Shown here: positions 1 to 10,700 of the stretch, piece after piece
Position numbering within the stretch: position 1 is the stretch's first letter
How the letters are laid out: every line of letters starts with the position of its first letter
Origin: Mimachlamys varia
Taxonomy: Eukaryota; Mollusca; Bivalvia; Pectinida; Pectinidae
Assembly: GCA_947623455.1 (NCBI GenBank)
Contig: OX392534.1
Span: 7,078,001-7,142,000 of the forward strand
DNA length: 64,000 bases
Reading direction: 5' to 3'
Translations under genes and position numbers: made by a program
Notes under the pieces: model-generated
The model's input: only the letters and a program-made list of their open reading frames with translations
Told to the model about the DNA's origin: nothing
Database searches by the model: none

Positions 1-2876
1 CTAACTTCTTACTTCATTTTGTACTTACATATCTTCAATAAGTCCAAAGTGAAGTATAATGGACTGCTCGGGAATCATGTTTTTGCCCCAATACACAAAA
101 GAAGCCACTATTGGATTATATTAGATGTCATAAATTCCTGATGGTTTAGGTTTTCTCGGCGACGTTCAATAAGAACATGTCACCTAATTATCCTGTAGTT
201 TATCACCCAGCAGCAGAACTGGGTTTTTTACAGGAACACATATGTGGTTCATTAACGACCTGCTAATCAGCTTACAGTTGTAACATCCCTATAGTCCTTT
301 GAATACGAACTTGAAAATTCCTAAAAATCACCTGATAACAAGAAAAAGGAAATCCAGACATGAACTGGAATCAAAAGGCCCATCAACCGCACCGTGTATC
401 ACAACATAAACATGATGGATGGCAACAGATAATCAAAAAGGAATAAAGAATCCATAGGATTCTTCAAGTCTGGTCAGGAAATAAAAAAGAGGAAAAAATA
501 TCTGAAAATAAGGAATATTATGACAAATTGTGTTTTCAACCATTTATTTCACCTGCTTAGCTAAGACATGATGAGTAAGGTGATGATAGAGGCTATCGGA
601 GCCGTTATTGGGTAAGAATAGGGGTAAATTACAAGCGTATGCCTATAGAAAATGAACTGATGGGAATTCCATTAAATCAATAACAATTGAGTGTGGTTCA
701 TAACGCCTCATCCCCGATGATGTACCCTGATGGCCATTTCCGCCCGCTACAGTAGCTCCGAAGAAAGAGCGCGTGGAGTAAAGCGTGCTGCATGATTATG
801 GCTTGTAGGTATTTGTGTGTCAACTCTACTGGATAAAACACCATTTTTATACGATCACACGATGTCAGATGTCATATCCACCAGTCCCGAGAGCATGCAT
901 CACCGAACACTTAATTCTCTTTTTATGAGATGAAAAATAATTCTGTAGTGCATCACGTCCAGTGAAATCAATGTTGCTCAAGTCCTTGTCTGATTGGTCA
1001 ATATAAAAAAAAAAAAGAAATAATTTGCCGATGTGGTCTTGACAAGATTTACTAACTAGCTTGTTAGACTGTCCGAGCTGTCACGACTGTCCACTCAACT
1101 CTGGACAGGTCAGTAGTCAACATGTCCAGATCTACCATGCTAAGAAACCGTATCCTACTTGCCATTAAATCTAATTCCGAGCAGGAATCGACTTCCTTGC
1201 CTACACATTGACAGCTTCTCTTTACAATACACTTAAGCTTTCATAAGCATGTTGACTTTCAAGTAGCCATGTTTCCATCAACCCTGTCAATCCTGCATTA
1301 GCTCCATGGACTCATCCATCACATAGTTCAGGTTGTTCCAACTCCATCTAAAAGGGTATATACTTCCAAAGGATTTGGTTTGCTAATCTTATAATCATTA
1401 TTCTTCGAATGAAAATAAAAGTTCTTCTTTTTAGGATTTCTATACGCATTCAAGGTCCCTTGCTAAAGTGTTTAAATTGTAAAACCAGTTTTTTTTATTA
1501 CGTGTTTTCTTTCCGACATACTGATTTGATTTAAATGTCATTTTCTTTCAAGGTATTTATTATGGTATTCAGTTTCATCTATTAGCAGAAGAAAAGAACT
1601 GGTCTTTCGTCTTCACAGGTCTGTTTTTTGTCGATAGATTAGTACACTATTGCACATATCTGTAAGATATATTTTTTCAGTTCTACAAAGTATGAGAAAC
1701 TGGAGGATCATGTTACAATTTCTTACACAGAACTCTTTAAGTGCTAACAGTAAATGTGCCTTTCTACAATGTCGGAATGTGTTGTTTTTTTCTGTAACTT
1801 CTCATCACAACAATGCCATTTTCCTATCTAATTGTCTTCGCTTTATATTGTCTGTATATATATATATACAACAACAAATGTCTGCTTGCAGAAATATTCC
1901 TCTTATGTTTTAATTTAAGACTATCCAAGCACAGCTATGTTTCAACTACAGTATTATCTATTTTCCATATTGTCTAAATACAGCAATGCTTGACTACAGC
2001 ATTTTTCTTTCAGTAGATTTTTTTTTATGTCTTGAATATGTTTTCCATTTGATTTTGTCAGAACAAAACTTCAACTTCTTTCAAATCATACAATGATATT
2101 TAGTAACCAAGACATTAATGAAAACCATTTTTTATGCTGATCAATGTGATAGTAGCTAAGCCACCTTGCTAATACATCCACATGTTTGTATGCCTGGATG
2201 TGTGTCAGGGTTGTTTCTGTTTTGCTGTGGGACAGAGCTTGTAATGGAATCTATATCATGAAGCCAGTATCACTAGAATGCTACAGGTTCTGTAACACTT
2301 ACCCTTAAGTCCATTTTAAGAGAAGCAATGATTTCTGTTAACGTACTTATTTCGGCACACTCAAACTTTAGTGCACAACTGAATTTAAACAGATATAAGA
2401 TCCATGATGAATTGGAGAACTATATGTAACAAAGCTTGCTGTAGATATCAATACCTATGCAGAAACCGTAAGTGCAATCCTTATTTAGTGTCATGCTTCA
2501 CTGTAAAAAGATGCACATTTTCAAAATATTAATATCCACTAGATGCGGCTAAAACCATTTTTGGAGTTATACAAATCGTTCACCAGTAGGACAGAAATTA
2601 ACAAACAAGCACTTACTGTGAGGAAACAATACTGACGACCAACAAACTAGCTATATATCACAATCATAATTCAGTCCCATCAGAAATCAGTTTCAATCAG
2701 TTATTGATCTGTAGCTCTAAGTGTGAAGGTTACGACTAATGTTACATATACAGATTTATGGAGAATCCATTACAATCCCAGCAAGACATCTGGTAGATCT
2801 ACACAATGTCACCCCCACATAACAGGATCTATTGTGTCAGGTCAAGGCCTGGCATTCATAATATCATAAAGTACGT
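1..2876. other. AT-rich noncoding sequence
   Basis: No gene, RNA or repeat family was recognised. A short TA run lies at about 1855-1872. A more GC-rich patch at about 700-800 is open for about 36 codons on the minus strand, with no convincing splice sites. The only coding-like signal is a possible terminal exon at 1681-1747, described in the findings. Confidence 0.5.
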
Positions 2877-3134
2877 GACTGACCTCAAAAGATTCATTAC
2901 GTAGCTATGGAGCCAGTGGTCAATCAGAGGGACTGACCTAAAGGTTCCTTATATAGCTATGGAGCCAGTGGTCAATCAGAGGGACTGACCTAAAGGTCCC
3001 TTATATAGGTATGGAACCAGTGGTCAATCCGAGGAACTGACCTAAAGATCCCTTATATAGCAATGGAGCCAGTGGTCAATCCCAGGGACTGACCTAAAGA
3101 TCCCTTATACAGTTATGGAGCCAGTGGTCAATCT
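2877..3134. repeat. 52-bp tandem repeat, 5 copies
   Basis: Five head-to-tail copies of a 52-bp unit. Each contains GACTGACCTAAAG near its start and GGAGCCAGTGGTCAATC near its end. The first copy (from 2877) and the last (ending about 3134) are the most divergent, and the middle copies differ at only a few positions. No open frame spans it. Confidence 0.9.
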
Positions 3135-3203
3135 CTATACACTTGCTGACCAGCTGGGTGCTAGTTCTGTCTGTCTGAATATCTGGTAAGGTTACTTAGC
3201 ATA

Positions 3204-3340
3204 CAGTGAAACCTGGTTATCTTGAAGTAGGTAGTATTCCAGTTAGGTGAGATTGAATACTTAGTGATAAGTCTGACGGTGCACTTCGAAGTAAAAGGTG
3301 TTTTCGAGTAATACCAGTTCGAGATAATGAGGTTTCACTA
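3204..3340. mobile_element. MITE with 23-bp inverted termini and TA target duplication
   Basis: The left end begins CAGTGAAACCTGGTTATCTT. The reverse complement of the right end begins TAGTGAAACCTCATTATCTC. The two match at about 19 of 23 positions. The element is flanked by TA at 3202-3203 and at 3341-3342, the duplication left by Tc1/mariner/pogo-type transposases. At 137 bp with no reading frame it is non-autonomous. Assignment to a pogo/Tigger-like family is inferred from the CAGT...AACCT terminus and the TA site. Confidence 0.65.
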
Positions 3341-3613
3341 TAATCCAATGCTCTAATTTATTAATTCATGCAAATAAAATAAATTTCGAAAACCATTTTT
3401 TTATGGTCAATATAAGTATCAAATGATTTCTTGTTTGGGACTAAAATGTGACTTATGAGGTATTGATCATTCTAATGAAAACTATAGACACGTAGAAGGT
3501 TATTTTAGTCAATGGTCAATAAGACCACCCATCAGTGACCAATACGACCATCCATCAGTGACCACCACATTCTACAGTGAAACGGTCCCCAGACAGATTC
3601 ATTGCAGGTTGAT

Positions 3614-4153
3614 TATAGGGGTTACCGGTAAAAGTTTCTCTATAGGGGTTACTGGTAAAAGTTTCTCTATAGGGGTTACCGGTAAAGGTTCCCTATAGGG
3701 GTTACTGGTAAAAGTTTCTCTATAGGGGTTACCGGTAAAAGTTTCTCTAAAGGGGTTACTGGTAAAAGTTTCTCTATAGGGGTTACTGGTAAAAGTTTCT
3801 CTATAGGGGTTACTGGTAAAAGTTTCTCTATATGGGTTACCGGTAAAAGTTTCTCTATAGGGGTTACTGGTAAAAGTTTCTCTATAGGGGTTACCGGTAA
3901 AAGTTTCTCTATAGGGGTTACTGGTAAAAGTTTCTCTATAGGGGTTACCGGTAAAAGTTTCTCTATAAGGGTTACCGGTAAAAGTTTCTCTATAGGATTA
4001 CTGGTAAAAGTTTCTCTATAGGGGTTACCGGTAAAGGTTTCTCTATAGGGGTTACTGGTAAAAGTTTCTCTTTAGGGGTTACTGGTAATAGTTTCTCTAT
4101 AGGGGTTACTGGTAAAGGTTTCTCTATAGGGGTTACTGGTAAAAGTTTCTCTA
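3614..4153. repeat. 27-bp tandem repeat, about 20 copies
   Basis: About twenty copies of a 27-bp unit built on GGGGTTACTGGTAAAAG followed by TTTCTCTATA. The commonest difference is ACTGG versus ACCGG. One copy near 3990 has lost bases from its G run. 27 is a multiple of three, so the array keeps some frames open, but nothing suggests translation. Confidence 0.92.
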
Positions 4154-4462
4154 ATGTCCTTTTTTACTGGCAACCCTAGCACAATACCCATATTACAATC
4201 GGTTTTTCTGAAAACCATGAACAAATTGACACCACCCTTTTCTGCGTTTGTCATTCTATATATATATGTCTCATAGCGGACTAAAATCAATGAACTGCTA
4301 AAAAATCTGTCTCGTATCTATTCAATGAAATTTTACAGAAAGTTCCAACATATGAAACTGTGTATACACTGTCTGCTAGTTTATGGGTTTTTTTTTGTCT
4401 TTTAAGTTCATTCAATAATGAAATCTTTTAGTATATGGCATATTATTACCACACAAAACCAT

Positions 4463-4640
4463 GGGGCCACGATGGCCAAGTGGTTAAGGTGTCTGACATT
4501 CTGCTACCACTAGCCATCCACTTCTGGGTCACATGTTCGAGGCCTATATTGTGTCACGTTTTTCTCCCCCAACAAACCAAACCCAGCTTGCATATGTGAG
4601 TTTGTTAACTGTAGCTGTTAACAGAAACCAAACCAAAAAC
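4463..4640 (+). mobile_element. tRNA-derived SINE
   Basis: The 5' part resembles a tRNA with internal RNA polymerase III promoter boxes. Box A is TGGCCAAGTGG at 4473-4483. A B-box-like ATGTTCGAGGCC lies at 4533-4544, about 50 bp downstream. The body between them does not fold into a clean cloverleaf, so this is a derived copy and not a functional tRNA gene. An unrelated tail follows, ending in an A/C-rich stretch (AAACCAAACC type) near 4640. The box A region is closest to class II (Ser/Leu) tRNAs, but the parent tRNA is uncertain. Confidence 0.6.
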
Positions 4641-5740
4641 AAATATTTCAACATTTCATTAAAAGAAACCCAACGATTTTTGCCTTAGCACAACTGACCG
4701 GCAAAAAGTATCATTCTGATCACACACAAAGCACTGGGATTTCTGCTTTGACTGGTGCTAACCCACAAAGCCATGGGTCACTGTTTTTTATAAAAGAAAT
4801 GTTGCTAAAATCATCCCAAGAACGGCTTGAAAAAATGAAGTGCCAATGGTATTGTCTTTACGCCTGCATTGTAGAACATGTGACAGCTGCTTTCGAAATT
4901 CTTCTTGTCAAACCCTGTAATTATCTCGGATGAAACCAGCATTTTCATTATCCAATGTAACCCCTTCCCAGCAAGCCCTGTCGCTGTGATATTGTGATTC
5001 ACTTGGTTTTTAACGCTTCTCTGACCATCCAAGGTCGGTTTCATTTCTTTCTAAATCATTTTTGAATGGTTGCAATTTCAGTTACGGCTGCAACTATTAA
5101 ACCATTCTGGTTAGTCTCGTCAAGATCTGCAGCATTGTCTTTCTCACGTAGAGAAAATGTTATTTTCTGCTTAGAGATAAAATTGTCAAATCAATTTAGG
5201 ATTTTTAGGTCATATATCATGTTGTATTATCAACGCAGGCGCAAGCATCAGAGGAGCGGCGAGTCCCCATGGCGAGCACCCACTAACTGTGAATTTATGC
5301 AAATTAAAACAAAATCTAATGCTAATTTGAGTGTCCCAATGCAGTGAGTCCTTATAGGGAATTAACATGGAGGAGAATATTAGATTATCTAGCATTCTAG
5401 CTGGATTATAAAACCTAATGAACATATAGTGACTTTCAAGATGGATGTTTCATTACCACTGTATACTAATTAAGAGCCCGTTATGACTTCTTCCATAGCT
5501 TTCTAAGTTCCCACAAACTACCAAATAACTAAATCTCTTGCCCATATAATGTATAATTATAAAGCAGAATACCATATTTGTTCGAATAAACCAACCAGTT
5601 AAAATGTAAAGAAACCCATACATACCCCTAACAAATTACATATATAATCAGTCTAAAATGAAGCCTTCAGCAGCATACATAGTATAGCTGTACACAGTGA
5701 CTTACAATCGGAATGCACTTATAAAGTTTATGTATATATA
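4641..5740. other. Noncoding; short GC-rich patch at 5233-5285
   Basis: There is no supported gene. A GC-rich patch at about 5233-5285 stands out against the AT-rich surroundings and may be a fragment of an older repeat. The minus strand between 4800 and 5185 contains overlapping open stretches broken by stops and a frame change; these are discussed under rejected items. Confidence 0.4.
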
Positions 5741-6147
5741 CAGTGCACTCCTCTTTATAACATGTTGCATTTGTCAGGCAACAACATGACACTAACAGGA
5801 ATGCGACATTAAGAGAAACATGTTTTTTCCGCTAAATCTAGTGCATTTCCAATCTCCATAACTAAAAGAAAGTGATTCAATATACATATGAAGATGTATC
5901 AATCTATTGATAACTTTATTTCATAAAAAAATTATTTTGGGGGGTTATATTTTATTTTCTATGCAATATTTCGTACAAGTTGTATCTGAAATCAATGGAA
6001 ATGACATCATTTTCTGGATATCTTATGTGATTAGATTAGGAATTTACCTCAAAATACATGATATTAACCAAATGAAATTACACAAATTATATAGAGGGGA
6101 AAAATAGTGCTTTGGAAAAACATGATATAAAGAGGACTGTCCAGTGG
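5741..6147. mobile_element. Candidate MITE with inverted termini, about 405 bp
   Basis: CTCCTCTTTATAACATG at the left (5748-5764) is mirrored by CATGATATAAAGAGGACTG at the right (6121-6139). About 18 of 20 positions match. The outer few bases also pair loosely (CAGTG at the left, CAGTG/CACTG at the right). The left end is preceded by TA, but the matching right-hand TA is not clear, so exact ends are uncertain. The interior is AT-rich and has no transposase. Confidence 0.45.
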
Positions 6148-7334
6148 TGAGAGAAAAGCAGTCTGTTTCACTGATGGTAAGTACTCCCTGTTGACTTTAG
6201 TATGACACACACGTCTGTGTTAGCCTGGTGACACATCAATATACTACAGGACCACTATCACTAGATCTCGCTACCTCATCATCCCCGCTACCTTATCATC
6301 CCCGCTACCTCAACATCATCACCGCTCATCTCTCCGCTCATCTCTCTGTACCTTCTGGTCATACCTGTCGCCCGACAAATCATCTCGTATATAAAGATTA
6401 TATTGAAACATGTGTTTCAGTCTTTATTTCTGAATTGAATAATTCATTTTACAATATGTTACCATCCGACAACTGTAACATTTTGACATCAAACTGTTTT
6501 TTAACAGGAAAAATAGAAATAAAAAGCATTTTTTTCTAACCCGAACAGACAATGAATTTCCCATCTATTTACATACATATCCATAGACAATTGTTTTCTA
6601 ATGGTTAGCATTCATTGTAGTTATTTTTCAAACTTGACATGGTACACATCTAACAGTAGAGTACGTGATTCACGCTCCAGTGCTCCGATCTGCCTCTATT
6701 TAAAGTCACTGAGGTGTGGTGTTCTATAATTGTTAAAACATGTTGTAACATTCACTAAAACACTATTATTCTAGTGAAACACCGTTATTCTACCGAAACA
6801 CTGTTTGTTATTCTAAGGTTCGACAACAATGGGATGTGATCATTATGTGATATCTGCCTCTACATCAACGATTGCCCCCGAGTTTGTTAGGTTACGCTAT
6901 CCACAACAGTAACAATAGTTACAAGATTGATTGAAATTGTTTAAGGTTCAATGATGTCTTCCAATGGATTTAATTGATCGGAGCCTTCCCCTGTAACAAC
7001 TCACTGACAATTTCTATTATAAAATCCTATACCTGCCCATCCCACTCATTACAGACAGACTCTAGTGAATATTGTACCCCATTTTTCCATCTCGCTCAAA
7101 AAACATTTCTGTGGTAACCTCCAAACCATATTCAAATAAACTTCTTTAATTTATGTTTTTAAACTACTACTTTCTTCATCCATAGAATTTGTAAAAACTT
7201 ATTTCAACTTTTGAATTGGTAGATTTCAAAAGTATCTATGGGGTGAATAAGATAAACTGCTCAACCAATTCAAATTTAAAATAACAGCCCACAGCTCATG
7301 TACCCAGTACTGACCCCCTCCTCAACAACGACAT
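6148..7334. other. Noncoding with two tiny tandem repeats
   Basis: Two very short tandem tracts are visible. One is an 18-bp unit of GCTACCTCATCATCCCC type, about three copies at 6275-6325. The other is a roughly 20-bp AAACAC...TTATTCTA unit, three to four copies at about 6765-6822. Otherwise the sequence is AT-rich with no supported gene. Confidence 0.5.
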
Positions 7335-8850
7335 TATCCTATTCGCTATACCTAGACAAGTCGGTATAGTGACATTTCTGTATGGCAGTGATCATCTCGC
7401 TGTACCTAGACAAGTCGGTATAGTGACATTTCTATATGACCGTGATCCTCTCGCTGTACCTAGACAAGTCGGTATAGTGACATTTCTATATGACCGTGAT
7501 CCTCTCGCTGTACCTGCAGACAAGTCGGTATAGTGACATTTCTATATGACAGTGATCCTCTCGCTGTACCTAGACAAGTCGGTATAGTGACATTTCTATA
7601 TGACAGTGATCCTCTCACTGTACCTAGACAAGTCCGTATAGTGACATTTCTATATGACAGTGATCCTCTCGCTGTACCTAGACAAGTCGGTATAGTGACA
7701 TTTCTATATGACAGTGATCCTCTCACTGTACCTAGACAAGTCTGTATAGTGACATTTCTATATGACCGTGATCCTCTCGCTGTACCTAGACAAGTCGGTA
7801 TAGTGACATTTCTATATGACCGTGATCCTCTCGCTGTACCTAGACAAGTCGGTATAGTGACATTTCTATATGACCGTGATCCTCTCGCTGTACCTGCAGA
7901 CAAGTCGGTATAGTGACATTTCTATATGACCGTGATCCTCTCGCTGTACCTAGACAAGTCCGTATAGTGACATTTCTATATGACCGTGATCCTCTCACTG
8001 TACCTAGACAAGTCGGTATAGTGACATTTCTATATGACCGTGATCCTCTCGCTGTACCTAGACAAGTCGGTATAGTGACATTTCTATATGACCCTGATCC
8101 TCTCAATGTACCTAGACAAGTCGGTATAGTGACATTTCTATATGACAGTGATCCTTTCGCTGTACCTAGACAAGTCGGTATAGTGACATTTCTATATGAC
8201 AGTGATCCTCTCGCTGTACCTAGACAAGTCGGTATTGTGACATTTCTATATGACAGTGATCCTCTCGCTGTACCTAGACAAGTCGGTATAGTGACATTTC
8301 TATATGACCGTGATCATCTCGCTGTACCTAGACAAGTCGGTATAGTGACATTTCTATATGACAGTGATCCTCTCGCTGTACCTAGACAAGTCGATATAGT
8401 GACATTTCTATATGACAGTGATCCTCTCGCTGTACCTAGACAAGTCGGTATAGTGACATTTCTATATGACAGTGATCCTCTCGCTGTACCTAGACAAGTC
8501 CGTATAGTGACATTTCTATATGACAGTGATCCTCTCGCTGTACCTAAACAAGTCGGTATAGTGACATTTCTATATGACAGTGATCCTCTCGCTGTACCTA
8601 GACAAGTCGGTATAGTGACATTTCTATATGACAGTGATCCTCTCACTGTACCTAGACAAGTCCGTATAGTGACATTTCTATATGACAGTGATCCTCTCGC
8701 TGTACCTAGACAAGTCGGTATAGTGACATTTCTATATGACAGTGATCCTCTCACTGTACCTAGACAAGTCTGTATAGTGACATTTCTATATGACCGTGAT
8801 CCTCTCGCTGTACCTAGACAAGTCGGTATAGTGACATTTCTATATGACGA
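7335..8850. repeat. 54-bp tandem repeat, about 28 copies
   Basis: About 28 copies of a 54-bp unit containing CCTAGACAAGTCGGTATAGT and TATATGACAGTGATCCTCTC. The unit encodes 18 residues per copy and has no stop in one + frame and one - frame, so frames of up to 374 codons (+) appear. Two copies, at about 7512 and 7892, carry the same 2-bp insertion (CCTGCAGACAAG) and shift the frame. Differences between copies fall mostly at replacement positions (Arg/Ser, Ala/Thr, Gly/Arg/Cys), the opposite of selection for a protein. A run of five variant units at about 7540-7800 recurs about 1028 bp later at about 8570-8840, so blocks of units have been duplicated. It is not called a gene. Confidence 0.92.
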
Positions 8851-10621
8851 TAATCATCCAACTACAAGGTATAACCTACGTATGCATGAACTAATGCAGA
8901 CATCATATATAATTGATGATACAACATACACTATTGTAGGTAATTCTCTGGTGTCATATGTTGTCAAGTTCAAACACATAATACCCCATATCAGTGTACA
9001 CTGGTGGATAAGGTTCACTTCAGTATTCAGAGGATGAGTTGCAATGTAAGTGGATTAAAAATTTATCAAAACTTTCATTGAAAATAATATTTTATTCATT
9101 CTAATTTAAAATATTTTAATTTAAAACAATAAAACAAGAGAATTTTACAAAATTATAAACAATTTAAAACTGTCTGCATTGAAAACAATATTTCAAGGTC
9201 ATCCTATCATTAAAAATTTTAATTTGAAGCTTTACAACAATATAGCGTTTTGTTGTTTCTTCCTCGATAACAATCCGCCCGTAGCAGGTTTACACACTCT
9301 CAAAATCCCCATGGATTGGGCCCCTATACCAGATCACTTGAAATCATAAAAGGAAATGTTTTGCTCTGTGAAAGCTGAAATATGTATAATTCATCAGCTT
9401 TGGTAATCATATCGAGGGGCCTAGACAATTTCTCAGTGGAACCTCAAGTATTGTTGTACAGATATAACGAGCTCTTTAGTCTGCAGCCAGAAGCAGAGAC
9501 CTAAACTTCTTTCCCCGGTTATGGTAAGCATTCCGTCACGTATAATATTGTATCCATCCTCTATACATGGATTGTGATATCTTAAAACAGCACTAGATCA
9601 CACCAATGTTGCAGTCATTTAAAATTATACGTCGCAGTCTAGAAATCTTCCCCGCGTGTAACCTGAGGCTCCATTCGCCAGTGCTAATCAAATTGTGAAC
9701 ATTTTATTTCCGAATGTTGTAATAAATTCTGGGCCAGGCGTTTCAAAATGCAGCATTTCAAAAAAAATGATTTGTTAAGAATAGGCATTGAATTACATAT
9801 AGAAGGCATGCTAGATTCCGTATTGAACCGGATTGTCTGTGTGATATCATCCACAGAAGCTACAATAATGTATAGCGTTGTTTTAAATCGGCACCGCACT
9901 GTATCACCTACGATTTCATGTTTCCGTGGAAGTGTTGTACATGAAGTGCCGATTCCTTCACTTGCGTGAAGAACTACAACAGTAAGATAGCGGATGATGA
10001 AGAGTTGGCCAGGATACGCCTGGAAAGCCTAGAAGTGGAATTACATTCTCAAAGACAGATACAATCCAGACTGTCGTGATGGATAGTATATTATTGTGTA
10101 CATCATTTTATGTCAATGTTTTCAAAATGGGTCAAGTTTATAGACTGTGTTCAGAATGATGATGACAAAAACAATGTCTAAAGCTTCACAAATAACTAGC
10201 AGAAAATCATTTGGAAATTTTGTGAAATGGCTTTTTTTTGTTAAAGTCAGTAACAACATCTTTTTAATCATGTATCGTATTAACTTCTAAAATCAAAGCC
10301 TGAATTAGTTTGCAGCTTTTGTTTTAAGCACTCATTACCTGAAGCATAATTCAGTTATCATGTTATCATGTAAATTTTATTTTTTAATGAAAAAGTTCAA
10401 TAATACGGAGTTGAATTAAGAAATTCAATAATTTCCAGTTAAGTTATTACTTTCATAATACACTATTGAGAATACAGTACTTTTATGGAGCTATATAGTT
10501 GATCAGTTTGACCTTGAGAAGATAGTAAGACATTCTCCACATGGTTGTTTTAAAAGTGGCATTTCCGTTTCGGAAAAAATACACCTGAAAATAGATTGGT
10601 ATAAAATTAAAATTTTCTTAC
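8851..10621. other. Noncoding; coding-like remnant at 9940-10079
   Basis: AT-rich sequence without a complete gene. A short + strand stretch at about 9940-10079 reads like the end of a charged helical protein and ends in TGA, but it needs a frame change in the middle (see findings). If the minus-strand exon at 10622-10700 is real, this region is inside its first intron. Confidence 0.4.
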
Positions 10622-10700
10622 CTGCTAGAGTAGCGATAAAAATCCAACTCCAAAGCAGTACATCCCAGAATTCAACGATTTTCCACATTTTACTCCTCAT
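10622..10700 (-). CDS. Candidate first coding exon with signal-peptide-like N terminus
   Basis: On the minus strand an ATG at 10700 opens a frame that runs to 10622. It meets CAG|GTAAGA there, a near-perfect 5' splice site (GT at 10621-10620). The 26 complete codons give a short basic start (MRSKMWK), then a strongly hydrophobic Trp-rich core (VLLWSWIFIATLA), then a small residue. That is the layout of a cleavable signal peptide or signal anchor, and a signal peptide encoded by exon 1 with a phase-1 donor is typical of secreted and membrane proteins in animals. A second Met at residue 5 has A at -3 and could be the true start. No downstream exon was found between here and position 1, so the gene would continue beyond the left edge or across long introns. 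The protein family is unknown. Chance occurrence is possible. Confidence 0.4.

Noticed and set aside
4800..5185. Minus-strand coding-like segments
   Set aside because: A 77-codon frame and a competing frame with two stops and a shift both look mildly protein-like. Nothing identifies a family, and neither can be preferred.
7913..9037. 374-codon + strand open frame
   Set aside because: It is the 54-bp array read in its stop-free frame. Changes between units are mostly replacement changes, the opposite strand is open too, and the unique tail has no domain.
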